This document shows, in pieces, positions 16,075 to 25,333 of a stretch of 64,000 nucleotides of DNA; the first letter of the stretch is position 1, and the number at the start of each line of letters is the position of its first letter. A program made the position numbers and the translations under genes. Below the pieces are notes generated by a model. It saw only the letters and a list, made by a program, of their open reading frames with translations. It did not search any database and was not told the origin of the DNA. Origin of the DNA: Prevotella lacticifex (GTDB lineage: Bacteria > Bacteroidota > Bacteroidia > Bacteroidales > Bacteroidaceae); assembly GCF_019973375.1 (NCBI RefSeq), contig NZ_BPTV01000003.1:211459-275458 (forward strand). Direction: 5' to 3'.

Positions 16075-18891
16075 TTATTTTGAAGTTTCCTTTCTTTTCG
16101 GACGGGAAATGATGTTCTGAATGGTCCTGATGATGTCGGGAACAAACGCTATCGGCGACGTGGCGATGATGATGTACACCCAGTCGGATGCCGTCAGCGG
16201 CGCGACATTGAACATCACCCCGTCGAGATTGACGAGGACAATCTGGCCAATGGAGATGATGAGCATTACGCCGACGAATCCCTTGCTGTAGGATTTGGCC
16301 ACGGCCTGCCGGTTGCGGAAGATGTCGACGAGATCCTGGAGCAGACTGCGCCCAGTACGGAAGTACTTGGCGTTGAAGAGGTTCCAGAACTGCATGAAGA
16401 CGAAGAACGAGAAGAATATTCCCATCTCGTAGGCTGAGATGTGCGGTTTCGCTTTCGAGAAGTCGAGATACTGCCCTACGGCACTCTTCAGTGCGTCGGC
16501 CGAGAAGAGGCTCACGAAGCCCTCGGACGGCGTAACATCATGATGCCACAGCAGCTGCCATAGTCCGAAGAGGATGACGAAGAAAACCAGTCCGACTCCT
16601 ACTATTCGCGACAGCATCTTCCGGTCGATGATGAAAGCGTTCGGGTTGCGCGGTTTCTTGTCGAGGACCTCCTCGTCGGCGGGCAGCGACGAGAGTGCTC
16701 CAGCTGCAAAAGTATCCATGATGAGGTTCACCCACAGCATCTGGGTGACGGTGAGCGGTGAGTCGGTGCCCGTGAAGGCTCCCACGAGTACGATGAGACA
16801 AGCACAGATATTGATTGTCATCTGGAAGAGTATGAACCGCTGGATGTTGAGATACAGCGAGCGTCCCCAGATGATTGCCCTGACAATGCTTGAGAAAGAG
16901 TTGTCGATGATGGTTATGTCGCTGGCCTCCTTGGCGCGCGCCGTTCCCGCTCCCATAGAGAGTCCCACCTGCGCCTTGCTCAGAGCCGGTGCGTCGTTGG
17001 TGCCGTCGCCGGTGACCGCCACGACTTCGTCCTGCTTCTGTAGGAGCGTGACGAGCCGCGCCTTGTCGTCGGGACGCGCGCGGGAGATAATCTTGAAGTC
17101 GGGATTGCTCACAAGCCGGGAGGCCTCAGCGTCGTCCATGGCCTCAAACTCCTGGCCTGTAATGGTTTGCGGTTTCTCGTCGTCGGCAAGGAGTCCCACC
17201 TGTCGGCCAATCTCATTGGCTGTCGTGAGGTTGTCGCCGGTGACGATGATGACTCTTACTCCTGCACGGCGGGTACAGTCGCTGATAGCTGCCTTGACAT
17301 CCTTGCGCACGGGGTCGGCGATGCCGACGATGCCGTCGAAGGTCAGCGGTGTCCACTTGCCGTCAACCTCACGCTGCGAGGCGAAAGCCAGTGTGCGCAT
17401 GGCACGTTGCTGGTACTCCTTGAGCATGGTCTCGATATGGTCTTTTGTCGTGCCGTTGCCAATATCTTCCGACATAGCGAGGACCACCTCTGGTGCTCCT
17501 TTAATGAACCGCATGTGCAACGGCGCAGTGCCGTCGGGGTCCGGTGTCTTGGCAGTGAACTCCGATTCCATATATTTCCGCTCGGTAGAGAAAGGCTGCA
17601 CGTTGTCGGCGCTGTATTCGTGGCGCACCTTGTCGTAGTCGATGCCCTTGTCCCTGAGCCAGAAGAGAAGCGCTCCCTCCGTCGGATTGCCGAGAGCTTT
17701 CTCCTTGCCGTTGTCGTCGAGGGATATTTCGGCTGTAGAGTTCAGGGCAATATTCAGCTCTATTCTCTTCTCGGCATCGTCGCCGTAGAAGTCGCGGTTG
17801 GTGACGGTCATCTTGTTCTGCGTCAGCGTTCCGGTTTTGTCGGTGCAGATGACGGTGGCTGCGCCCATAGTCTCGCAGGCGTGGAGCTTGCGGACGAGGT
17901 TGTTCTCCTTGAGCATCTTGCGCATGCTCAGGGCCAGACTGATGGTGACACTCATTGGCAGTCCCTCCGGCACGGCAACGACGATGAGGGTCACAGCGAG
18001 CATTATGGAGTTCAGAGTGAACTCGATGATGTCTACAATGTCGTGGTTGTTGGCTGCATTACCGTCGAAAAAGAAATAGTAGAGCAGCCGTCCGGCCACG
18101 ATGAGGATGGCAATGGCGAAACTGGCTTTCGATATTACGGAGCCGAGCGACTTGAGCTGCTTGTTGAGCGGGGTATCGACATCGCTGCCTTCCTGCGTCT
18201 TGGCGGCTCCCTTGCCCTCGACGGTGTCCATGCCGATGGCCGTGACGCGGAAGATGCCGTTGCCGTCGATGACCGTTGAGCCACGCAGCACTTTATTGGT
18301 CGGGAATGTGGCCTCAGCATCGAAGTCCTGTTCGTACGCCGACTTGCGGGCAAATTGTTCACCTGTGAAGTTCGATTCGTCGACGAGCAGCGAGTTCGAC
18401 TCGCAGAGTTCGCCGTCGGCAGGCACCTCATCGCCACTCTCGAGGTAGATGTAATCGCCTAAGCAGACGTTCTGACGTTTCACCTCGCGCAGTTTTATTG
18501 TCTCCTTGCCGTCGCTCTTGTAGCGGCGGTACACTTTCACGGGACGCTTGTCTTTCTCGGTGATGAGGATGTCGAACTCCTTGCCGGCTTTCATCTCGAA
18601 GAAGAAACCGACGGTGGTAGCCAGCAGAATGGCAACGGGAATGCCGATGAGATCGAGGAATGCCTCCATGCCCTTGCCGCCGACGGTGGCCTCGTAGATA
18701 GCCACGATGACGGCAAAGCAGAATACTACCTCAAGGACAATGATCAGCGGGTCCTTGAATTTCTCCTTATATTGTTTCCATTTCGACTCACGCTCTGGTG
18801 GCGGGATGATGTTCTTGCCCTGTCCTTTCGCTACTTGTTCGGAATCGTCGAAAAGACACTGGTGCAGGAATGACCTTCTCTTGTTTTGCAT
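16075..18891 (-). CDS. Calcium-translocating P-type ATPase (PMCA-like)
   Basis: A 938-residue P2-type ATPase that exports cations, probably Ca2+, at the cost of ATP. In order: N-terminal cytoplasmic segment, two membrane helices, the actuator domain with FTGE at about 176, PEGLP in helix M4 at 308-312 (calcium-pump type), and the phosphorylation site DKTGTLT with Asp351. The nucleotide domain with FIKGAPE, the TGDGTNDAPAL hinge and six C-terminal helices follow. An in-frame ATG 23 codons upstream at 18960 would place the -7 element at 18924 inside the gene, and homologues begin near MQNKRRSFLHQCLFDD, so 18891 is chosen. Confidence 0.93.
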   Translation of the reverse strand: MQNKRRSFLHQCLFDDSEQVAKGQGKNIIPPPERESKWKQYKEKFKDPLIIVLEVVFCFAVIVAIYEATVGGKGMEAFLDLIGIPVAILLATTVGFFFEMKAGKEFDILITEKDKRPVKVYRRYKSDGKETIKLREVKRQNVCLGDYIYLESGDEVPADGELCESNSLLVDESNFTGEQFARKSAYEQDFDAEATFPTNKVLRGSTVIDGNGIFRVTAIGMDTVEGKGAAKTQEGSDVDTPLNKQLKSLGSVISKASFAIAILIVAGRLLYYFFFDGNAANNHDIVDIIEFTLNSIMLAVTLIVVAVPEGLPMSVTISLALSMRKMLKENNLVRKLHACETMGAATVICTDKTGTLTQNKMTVTNRDFYGDDAEKRIELNIALNSTAEISLDDNGKEKALGNPTEGALLFWLRDKGIDYDKVRHEYSADNVQPFSTERKYMESEFTAKTPDPDGTAPLHMRFIKGAPEVVLAMSEDIGNGTTKDHIETMLKEYQQRAMRTLAFASQREVDGKWTPLTFDGIVGIADPVRKDVKAAISDCTRRAGVRVIIVTGDNLTTANEIGRQVGLLADDEKPQTITGQEFEAMDDAEASRLVSNPDFKIISRARPDDKARLVTLLQKQDEVVAVTGDGTNDAPALSKAQVGLSMGAGTARAKEASDITIIDNSFSSIVRAIIWGRSLYLNIQRFILFQMTINICACLIVLVGAFTGTDSPLTVTQMLWVNLIMDTFAAGALSSLPADEEVLDKKPRNPNAFIIDRKMLSRIVGVGLVFFVILFGLWQLLWHHDVTPSEGFVSLFSADALKSAVGQYLDFSKAKPHISAYEMGIFFSFFVFMQFWNLFNAKYFRTGRSLLQDLVDIFRNRQAVAKSYSKGFVGVMLIISIGQIVLVNLDGVMFNVAPLTASDWVYIIIATSPIAFVPDIIRTIQNIISRPKRKETSK

Positions 18892-18923
18892 ATAAATTCT
18901 TCTATGTTTCTCTCTTTTGTTTG

Positions 18924-18931
18924 CAAAGTTA
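18924..18931 (-). promoter_or_regulatory. -7 element for the P-type ATPase
   Basis: The minus strand reads TAACTTTG, 33 bases before the start at 18891. It decides against the longer start at 18960. Confidence 0.6.
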
Positions 18932-19081
18932 CCAATAATTTTCCAAAACTGACATTGCAAAGGCTAAAAGATTGAATTGCTGCGACACAATGAAATCCAA
19001 AAGCAACCTGAATGTAACTGTAAAGTTGGTTAATCTTTTTCGCATGGAGATGTTATCCAAGCATGATTACAACCGTTCAAA
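18932..19081. other. Intergenic, no gene seen
   Basis: Short plus-strand frames only. I see nothing else up to the dispersed repeat at 19082. Confidence 0.3.
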
Positions 19082-19243
19082 ATATGTGAAATATATTTAC
19101 AGCATTCCGATATGTGCCGTTTGGGCTTGCGAAACGGCCCGTTTCATCGTCCGAAACGGTCCGTTTTGCGTTCTAAAACGGTCCGTTTCAGAACGCAAAA
19201 TGGCATAAATTGTAAATTGCTGATAATCAGATAGTAACAAAGG
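19082..19243 (+). repeat. Dispersed CCGTTT-palindrome element, copy B
   Basis: The left end is ATATGTGAAATATATTTACA. The core contains GAAACGGCCCGTTTC, GAAACGGTCCGTTTT and AAAACGGTCCGTTTC units, some nested within the longer inverted repeat GCGTTCT..AGAACGC. AAAATGGCATAAATTGTAAA follows, and the right end is CTGATAATCAGATAGTAACA. It shares both ends with copy D (56951-57112, opposite strand). Confidence 0.85.
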
Positions 19244-19378
19244 CGGGATAGAAGCGTATGCGAGATGAAATACTTTTACATTTCATTGTCTATCAATTTC
19301 GTTGGATTTACGATTGTTTCATTCATCTTGAGAAGATAAATTGCTTTCGTGAGGAGATGATATTTTCGTGCCAAAATG
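19244..19378. other. Intergenic, no gene seen
   Basis: No start-bearing frame of useful length. It lies between repeat copy B and the dipeptidase terminator. Confidence 0.3.
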
Positions 19379-19416
19379 AAAAAACCTTGCCTGCAACGTG
19401 AACGCTGCAGGCAAGG
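19379..19416 (-). terminator. Rho-independent terminator of the C69 dipeptidase gene
   Basis: On the minus strand CCTTGCCTGCA (19416-19406) pairs perfectly with TGCAGGCAAGG (19395-19385), followed by TTTTTT (19384-19379). Confidence 0.85.
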
Positions 19417-19516
19417 CTGCGGATGGATTCCATTGTGGAGTCCATGTAAAGAAATTGTGCGATAGCTGTTCTATTGCATTTTATTGCGGCTCATCGCTCG
19501 TCGCGGATGGGTAGAT

Positions 19517-20992
19517 TTATGCTCCGTGGAACATATATTCCTTCTGAATATCTGCGGTCATACGAGTGAAGAGTCTGTTCTCAAGGTCGTGGGCAACTGC
19601 GAGGGCGTGACTAAGAGTGCGGTCGGAGAAGGCCTGCAGAAGGTCGTGGGCAGCCATTGGCCTGCCGGCTTTGACGAGTGCTACATATTCGTCCTCCATT
19701 TCCTTCTGGCGCTGGTCGTTCTCCTTCTCGAGGGCTGCGTAAGTCTCCTTGATTATTGGTGCATAAGCGTTGTAGTTGACCATGCCGAGAGCCATCACCT
19801 TACGGAATGTCCAATAAGCTGAATCGTCGGAGCATTTGTCGTCGCCGACGAAGTAAGGTTTCGGGAAATCGGTAACGCCCTGATACAGAGGAAGGAATAC
19901 TCCGAGGTCGGCCATGCCCTCAGCCACGTATGTGAGACATCCTATCTCCTTAGGCAGCCACGGACGGTTCTGCAGAATATGGGTCTGCGTTGTGCGGAAG
20001 ATGCTTACCGGACGGTAAGGCTCCTTGCCGTTGTTGTGGAGATATGGGTCATGGTCAGTGCCGTCGTAGTGGAAGCGGAAGGCGCGGCGGAGGTCGGCGA
20101 TGCTTATCTTATGGTCGGTCTCAGCAAAGACCGGGAATGTGTTCTTCGTCACATCGTTCTTGATGTCGGGCGAGAAGATGCCCTGGAGTCCCCATACACG
20201 CGGGTAGTTGTAGGTAGTGTCGGCTATGTCGTCCTTGGAGTAAGCCTCGTGGAAGTCGAACTCTCCCTTGGCAGGGTCGTAGAGTCCGTTCTTTGCGGCG
20301 AACTCAATGAGGTCGGCTGATGCCATGAAGTTCTCCTTGTCGTTGGGGTCGTAGTGGCGGAAACGGCTCTGGTTTCCGGTGACGAAATACTTGTCGGCAG
20401 GCATGCGGCAGGCCAGCCAGCGGTGTCCTCCGGCATTCTCGAGATACCATGTCTCCTTCGAGTCGATGAATCCGATGCCGAAACCTTCTGCCGAGCCGTA
20501 TTTCTCAATCATCGCGCCGAGCCGCTCCACGCCCTCGCGGGCTGTCTTGATGTAGGGCAGTACGGTGTTGTAGGTGCAGCACTCCGATAGTCCGTCGGCA
20601 ACGTAGGGGTCGGCTTTCAGGGCCTCGGGCGACGAGAAGATGGTCTCGGTAGAGCTCTCACCCACACCGGCTGTATTCCATCCGGCGCTTCCCCATTCCT
20701 CGTGGTACTGATAGTCGGGAAGTCCGGTGTAGCCCAGTGCCTCCTTCGGCAGTTTGCAGTGGAAGGGACTGTCGGCGGCAATGAATTCCTCCGGGCCATT
20801 GGCTGTGTCTTTCTTTACGATGAAGTTCTTAGTGCGGAGAGCGTCAAAGTCCTCCGAACGGGCGAAGATATGTGAACCGTCAGCGGTCTGATTCTCTCCA
20901 ACGATAATTGTTGTGCACTCCGACTTCGGTTGTGCCTCCTTGCTTAGAGGTGTGACATCATTTTTGTTTTTGAGATTTTTACTCATGTCCAT
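19517..20992 (-). CDS. C69-family dipeptidase (PepD-like)
   Basis: A 491-residue N-terminal-nucleophile hydrolase. Cys26, in ECTTIIVGENQTADGSHIFA, is the expected nucleophile exposed by self-processing; the preceding 25 residues are hydrophilic and look like a propeptide rather than a signal peptide. Further family features are FARSEDFD, GVGESSTETIF, the EGFGIGFIDSKETWYLEN block at about 165-185 and WLACRMPADKYFVTGNQ. These enzymes hydrolyse dipeptides in the cytosol. The gene follows buk by 98 bases; co-transcription is possible but not shown. Confidence 0.92.
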   Translation of the reverse strand: MDMSKNLKNKNDVTPLSKEAQPKSECTTIIVGENQTADGSHIFARSEDFDALRTKNFIVKKDTANGPEEFIAADSPFHCKLPKEALGYTGLPDYQYHEEWGSAGWNTAGVGESSTETIFSSPEALKADPYVADGLSECCTYNTVLPYIKTAREGVERLGAMIEKYGSAEGFGIGFIDSKETWYLENAGGHRWLACRMPADKYFVTGNQSRFRHYDPNDKENFMASADLIEFAAKNGLYDPAKGEFDFHEAYSKDDIADTTYNYPRVWGLQGIFSPDIKNDVTKNTFPVFAETDHKISIADLRRAFRFHYDGTDHDPYLHNNGKEPYRPVSIFRTTQTHILQNRPWLPKEIGCLTYVAEGMADLGVFLPLYQGVTDFPKPYFVGDDKCSDDSAYWTFRKVMALGMVNYNAYAPIIKETYAALEKENDQRQKEMEDEYVALVKAGRPMAAHDLLQAFSDRTLSHALAVAHDLENRLFTRMTADIQKEYMFHGA

Positions 20993-21090
20993 AATTTATT
21001 TTGTTTGAATTTTGTGTTCTGTTGTTATGTCGTAACTGTCTGAAAATGATTATTTTTCGTCTTGCTGATGACGTTGCTTGTCATTCGGAA

Positions 21091-22137
21091 CTACTCTTCG
21101 GCTTCGAGCTCTCGTAGGGCGTTCTGGGCCATAGCCAACATCTCGTCCTGTCCGGGGTAGACGTTCACGGGCGCAAGGAACGAAATGCGCTTCTTCAGTC
21201 CGTCGATGATGTATTTCGAATGGGCCATTCCACCCGTTATCAGAATCGCGTCGACATTGCCGCAGAGCACAGCTCCTTCGGCCGCTATCCACTTGGCGGT
21301 GTGCCATATCATGGCGTCGGCAATGAGTTTTGCCTTCTTGTCGCCGTCAGCGATGCGCTGTTCCACCTCCCTCATGTCGTTGGTGCCGAGAAAAGCCTTC
21401 ATTCCTCCGTCGCCGGCAATGCGGTTCATAATCTCCTTCTCGGTCATCTTCCCACTGAAACACAGATGGACGAGGGCACCTACGGGCAGCGATCCCGAGC
21501 GCTCCGGCGAGAAAGGGCCCTCGCCGTCGAGGGCGTTGTTGGCGTCGATAGCCCTGCCGTGGTCGTGGGCAGCGATGGAAATGCCTCCGCCGAGATGGCA
21601 GATGATGAGTCTGAGATCCTCATATCTCGTTCCCTGCTCCTTGGCGTAGCGACGTGCAATGGCCTTCTGGTTCAGGGCATGCCATATAGGATTGCGGTCG
21701 AAATCGGGAAATCCGCAGATGTGAGCCTCCGGTGCAAGCTCGTCGACGGTGCCGGGGTCGGTGATGAAAGCCCGACATGGCATCACGCGTCCGGCAATGT
21801 CGCGGGCCAGCGCGCCCCCGATATCGCAAGCATGAACGTGGTGCGCGTTGCGGGCGGCGGCTATCATGTCGTCGGTAACCTCATAGGTTCCGCTCTGCAC
21901 AGGATGCGAAAGGTCACCACGGCCGACGACAGCATCGAGCTGCATGGGAATATTGTGCTTGTTGAGCTCGTCGATGACCACTTGAAGACGGAAGGGCTCC
22001 TGGTCCCAAACTCCTTGAAACTGAGCGAGTTGCTCGGGTGTATGGCGTATGTCACTCTCGAAAATCTGTTTCGAATCTTCGTAAACGGCAATCTTGGTCG
22101 ATGTCGACCCTGGATTAATCACTAATATGCGATGCAT
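21091..22137 (-). CDS. buk: Butyrate kinase
   Basis: A 348-residue ASKHA-fold kinase that interconverts butyryl phosphate plus ADP with butyrate plus ATP (often also branched-chain acids). Motifs are INPGSTSTKIAVY at the start, VGRGDLSHPVQSG at about 70-82 and HLGGGISIAAHDHGRAIDA at about 175, the phosphate-binding core that distinguishes it from acetate kinase. NRIAGDGG and ILITGGMAHSKYI follow in the C-terminal domain. It begins 15 bases after the flavin/Fe-S dehydrogenase stop, so the two form an operon. No phosphotransbutyrylase gene is adjacent, unlike the usual ptb-buk pair. Confidence 0.93.
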   Translation of the reverse strand: MHRILVINPGSTSTKIAVYEDSKQIFESDIRHTPEQLAQFQGVWDQEPFRLQVVIDELNKHNIPMQLDAVVGRGDLSHPVQSGTYEVTDDMIAAARNAHHVHACDIGGALARDIAGRVMPCRAFITDPGTVDELAPEAHICGFPDFDRNPIWHALNQKAIARRYAKEQGTRYEDLRLIICHLGGGISIAAHDHGRAIDANNALDGEGPFSPERSGSLPVGALVHLCFSGKMTEKEIMNRIAGDGGMKAFLGTNDMREVEQRIADGDKKAKLIADAMIWHTAKWIAAEGAVLCGNVDAILITGGMAHSKYIIDGLKKRISFLAPVNVYPGQDEMLAMAQNALRELEAEE

Positions 22138-22152
22138 GTAGGTAGTCTGAAA

Positions 22153-25149
22153 TTATATGTTGTTTGTATGCTTTGGTTCGGTACATTCGTTGACAAGATA
22201 CACTATGCTGCGGTATGTTATGCCGGAATTGGCCGCAAGTCCAATCTCACACGTGCGGCTGTTGCTGTAGCCTTCGGTGGCACCGAAGTCGGTAACCTGG
22301 CGCCGGAGGTCGCGCAGAGCGTAGCGGTTCTCCTCGGGGTAGGTGAATCCGCGGTCGCCGGCGAAGGCGCAGCAGCCGATGCCTTCGGGCACGAGGACGG
22401 ATGATGAGCACATGTGGGCGAGGCGGATGAAGTCGTCGGCGACACCGAGTTCGCGCGTCGAGCATGTCAGATGGATGGCTATGCGGCGGTCGGTCTTATG
22501 CCATAATAGTCTGTCCTTGAGGAAAGTAAGGATAAATTCCACCGGCCCGTAGAGGCTCACGCTGCTCATAACTTTCTTCATCCGGTGCAGACAGGGACTC
22601 TGGTCGCAGAGAACGGGATACTTGCCGTGGGCAGAGGCTTCGTAGAGAGCGGCCTCGAGCTCCTTGCTTTTGCGGTCGGCAATGTCGATCATTCCTTTGC
22701 TTTCCCATATCTGACCGCAGCACATCCGTTCCATTCCCTTTGGAAAGACAACCCTGAACCCGGCCTTTTGCAGCAGCGACACCGTCTCTTCGACAAGCGG
22801 CCGCTTGCTGTTGGTGTTGCGGGGCAGCCCCATGGTCTGGTTGATACACGACGGGAAGTAGACTACTGTCGGGATTTCCTCACTGTCGGTGGCAGCGTTT
22901 TGATTAGCGAGAATCTTCTCCGTAGGCTGTCGGCGGCTGTGTGGCATGGCCGGGGTCCACAGTGGCAGTCCGGCTTTGTTGAGTCCTTCGCATACCCGTG
23001 TCATCGCTGATGTGCCGAGAACTGTGTGTCCCAAGGCAGCCGTCTTCAGCACCCCGCGCAGGCACTTCTTTATTCCTGCCATGTGGTTGGCGCCGAATTC
23101 ACCTATTTTATATAGCTGCTTGTGGTCCATCATCCCTATCTGCCGGATGAGATGGGTCATATCGCCGGTGTTGATCTTCATAGGACACGATGTCGAACAG
23201 AGGCCGTCGGTAACACATGTCTGCTCACCGAGATACTTATATTCGCCGGTCAGCTCGTCGAGAAGGGCCTTGTCGTTGCCGCTGTCGCGCAGGGCGAGTA
23301 TCGTTCGCATCGATGCTATGCGCTGTCGGGAACTGAGAGTGAAGCCACAACTGACACAGTGGGACTCGCAGAATCCGCACTCGATGCATTTGTTGGCCCG
23401 CTTTGCCCCTTCAATCATCTCCTTGGCTGAGATTGTCGGCGGCAGACTGTCGAGGCGCGAATAGTCGAACGTAAGTACTGGCAGGGGCTTGAGATTGTGG
23501 ATGAAGCACTCAGGATCGTCGTTGAAGATTACTCCCGGATTGATGAGGCCTTCGGGATCGAAGATGTCCTTCAACTCGTGCATGACCTTCATGGCATCGT
23601 CGCCCCACTCCCTGCCTACGAAAGGAGCCATGTTGCGGCCCGTGCCATGCTCGGCTTTCAGTGAGCCTCCATATTCGGTAACGAGTCTGGCTACGTCATG
23701 CATCATCTCGGAGTAGCGTTCAACCTCTTTCTCACTTGCAAAGCTCTGATTCAGAATGAAATGGTAGTTGCCCTCAAATGCATGACCATAGATGCACGCA
23801 TCGTGATAGCCATGGTCGGCAATGAGTTTCTGGAGCTTGACGGTCGCCTCAGGGAGGTCCTCAACGTGGAAGGCTATATCCTCTATGAGACAGCTCGTTC
23901 CGGTAGGCCGCATACCGCCAACGCTCGGGAAAATACCTGAGCGCATGGCCCACAGCCGCGACTGTTCGGTAGCGTCGGTGGTGAAAGACACCGGCCGGTA
24001 GAGCGAGAAACTGCTGAGGCAGTCGCTGACGGCTTTCACCCTCGTGCTCAAACCGGCCTCGGTTGCAGCCTTGGTCTCTGTCAGCAGTGCCGTCAGATTG
24101 TGGTAATCGCCCGGACTTACACCGTCAATCAGTCCTGCATCGACATCCTTCTTATATTGCTCAAAGACCGGATCGCCAACCGAAGCCAACGACATATAGT
24201 CGAGCATTTCGGCACTTTTCACCATCAGGTCCTCACCCGTGCGCTCCATATCGTCGCCCGTTGCGTGCAGCTTTTTCAGGGCCACGACGGCATTGCAGCT
24301 CTCCTTCATCGTCGTGAAGTAGACCATTGCCGTTGCCTTGAACGGATAATCGCCGAGAGTGCGCATCCTTACCGACGAGATGAAGGCCAGTGTGCCCTCG
24401 CTGCCGACCAGTGAATGGGCAATGATGTCGAACGGATCGTCGTAGGCAACGAGAGGACGGATATTCAGTCCGGTAACATTTTTAATGCTGTATTTATATT
24501 TTATCTTCTCCGTGAGACCCTTGTCAGCACGCACTCTGTCGCGGAGCTCCTCTATTCGACGCAGAAAATCGGGATGCGAAGTCCTGAACTCAGCCCTGCT
24601 TTTCTCGTCGCCGGTGTCAAGAATTGTTCCGTCGGCGAGAATCATCTCGGCCGAAACGAGCAGCCGGTCGCTGTTGGCATGTACTCCACAGTTCATTCCC
24701 GATGCATTGTTGGCCACTATGCCGCCAATCATTGCAGCTCCCACTGATGCCGGGTCGGGCCCGAACACACGGCCGTAGGGCTTCAGCAGATGGTTGACTT
24801 CAGCGCCGATGAGTCCCGGCTGCAGTGTGACAACGCTGCCGTCAGTGCCGAGGTCGTATTTCCGCCAGTTCTTTCCGGCCACGATAAGCACCGAATCGCT
24901 GAGCGACTGACCCGAAAGGGAGGTGCCGGCGGCGCGGAATGTGTAAGGAATATGATTGTGGGAGCAGGCGGCCATTACCCGCGAGACGTCGACTGCATCC
25001 CGGGTGCGGACAACCACACGGGGCACAATACGGTAAAAACTGGCATCGGTTCCCCAGGCCAGTGTGCGCAGACTGTCGGTGTAGATATTCTCCGACGGCA
25101 AGAACTCCTTTATCTCACTTATGAAATGGCTGTATCGTTCTGGCTCCAT
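22153..25149 (-). CDS. FAD-binding and Fe-S D-lactate dehydrogenase type oxidoreductase
   Basis: A 998-residue fusion. About residues 35-215 are the FAD_binding_4 domain (RAAGTSLSGQS and GAAMIGGIVANNASGMNCG contact FAD) and about 250-530 the FAD-linked oxidase C-terminal domain (GHAFEGNYHF, EHGTGRNMAPFV). Two 4Fe-4S clusters follow: CIECGFCESHCVSC at about 590 and CVTDGLCSTSCPM at about 650. Two CCG-type cysteine-rich domains close the protein, with MCCGQIWESKG and GCCAFAGDRGF. This order is that of Dld-II/GlcD-GlpC type 2-hydroxyacid dehydrogenases that pass electrons to quinone. D-lactate is the likeliest substrate; glycolate or 2-hydroxyglutarate are alternatives. Confidence 0.88.
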   Translation of the reverse strand: MEPERYSHFISEIKEFLPSENIYTDSLRTLAWGTDASFYRIVPRVVVRTRDAVDVSRVMAACSHNHIPYTFRAAGTSLSGQSLSDSVLIVAGKNWRKYDLGTDGSVVTLQPGLIGAEVNHLLKPYGRVFGPDPASVGAAMIGGIVANNASGMNCGVHANSDRLLVSAEMILADGTILDTGDEKSRAEFRTSHPDFLRRIEELRDRVRADKGLTEKIKYKYSIKNVTGLNIRPLVAYDDPFDIIAHSLVGSEGTLAFISSVRMRTLGDYPFKATAMVYFTTMKESCNAVVALKKLHATGDDMERTGEDLMVKSAEMLDYMSLASVGDPVFEQYKKDVDAGLIDGVSPGDYHNLTALLTETKAATEAGLSTRVKAVSDCLSSFSLYRPVSFTTDATEQSRLWAMRSGIFPSVGGMRPTGTSCLIEDIAFHVEDLPEATVKLQKLIADHGYHDACIYGHAFEGNYHFILNQSFASEKEVERYSEMMHDVARLVTEYGGSLKAEHGTGRNMAPFVGREWGDDAMKVMHELKDIFDPEGLINPGVIFNDDPECFIHNLKPLPVLTFDYSRLDSLPPTISAKEMIEGAKRANKCIECGFCESHCVSCGFTLSSRQRIASMRTILALRDSGNDKALLDELTGEYKYLGEQTCVTDGLCSTSCPMKINTGDMTHLIRQIGMMDHKQLYKIGEFGANHMAGIKKCLRGVLKTAALGHTVLGTSAMTRVCEGLNKAGLPLWTPAMPHSRRQPTEKILANQNAATDSEEIPTVVYFPSCINQTMGLPRNTNSKRPLVEETVSLLQKAGFRVVFPKGMERMCCGQIWESKGMIDIADRKSKELEAALYEASAHGKYPVLCDQSPCLHRMKKVMSSVSLYGPVEFILTFLKDRLLWHKTDRRIAIHLTCSTRELGVADDFIRLAHMCSSSVLVPEGIGCCAFAGDRGFTYPEENRYALRDLRRQVTDFGATEGYSNSRTCEIGLAANSGITYRSIVYLVNECTEPKHTNNI

Positions 25150-25181
25150 AGTATCATTTCATTAATATTAAATATCGATTG

Positions 25182-25213
25182 CGAAGTTACAAAAAACTTG
25201 CGACTACGCCAAA
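25182..25213 (-). promoter_or_regulatory. Promoter for the dehydrogenase-buk operon
   Basis: On the minus strand TTTG (25213-25210) and TAACTTCG (25189-25182, one base off the -7 consensus) are 20 bases apart and 33 bases before the start codon. It lies next to the divergent phosphatase promoter. Confidence 0.6.
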
Positions 25214-25231
25214 GGATTGAAGAATAATTTA

Positions 25232-25239
25232 TACCTTTG
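25232..25239 (+). promoter_or_regulatory. -7 element for the PafA-like phosphatase
   Basis: TACCTTTG matches TAnnTTTG, leaving a leader of about 90 bases before the ATG at 25334. It is divergent from the promoter at 25182-25213, and their -33 regions overlap. Confidence 0.55.
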
Positions 25240-25333
25240 TCACACTTTATAAAATTCAATGTACGATGTGGGTAAATCCACGGTTAAAAACGCAATCATA
25301 TTTAGGTAAACAATATTAATTATTTGTATTGTC

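Noticed and set aside
16574..17638. Long plus-strand frame (354 codons) opposite the P-type ATPase, and another at 17167-18279
   Set aside because: Both lie fully antisense to a strongly supported ATPase, lack domain features, and have the Ser/Arg/Val-rich composition of shadow frames in GC-rich genes.
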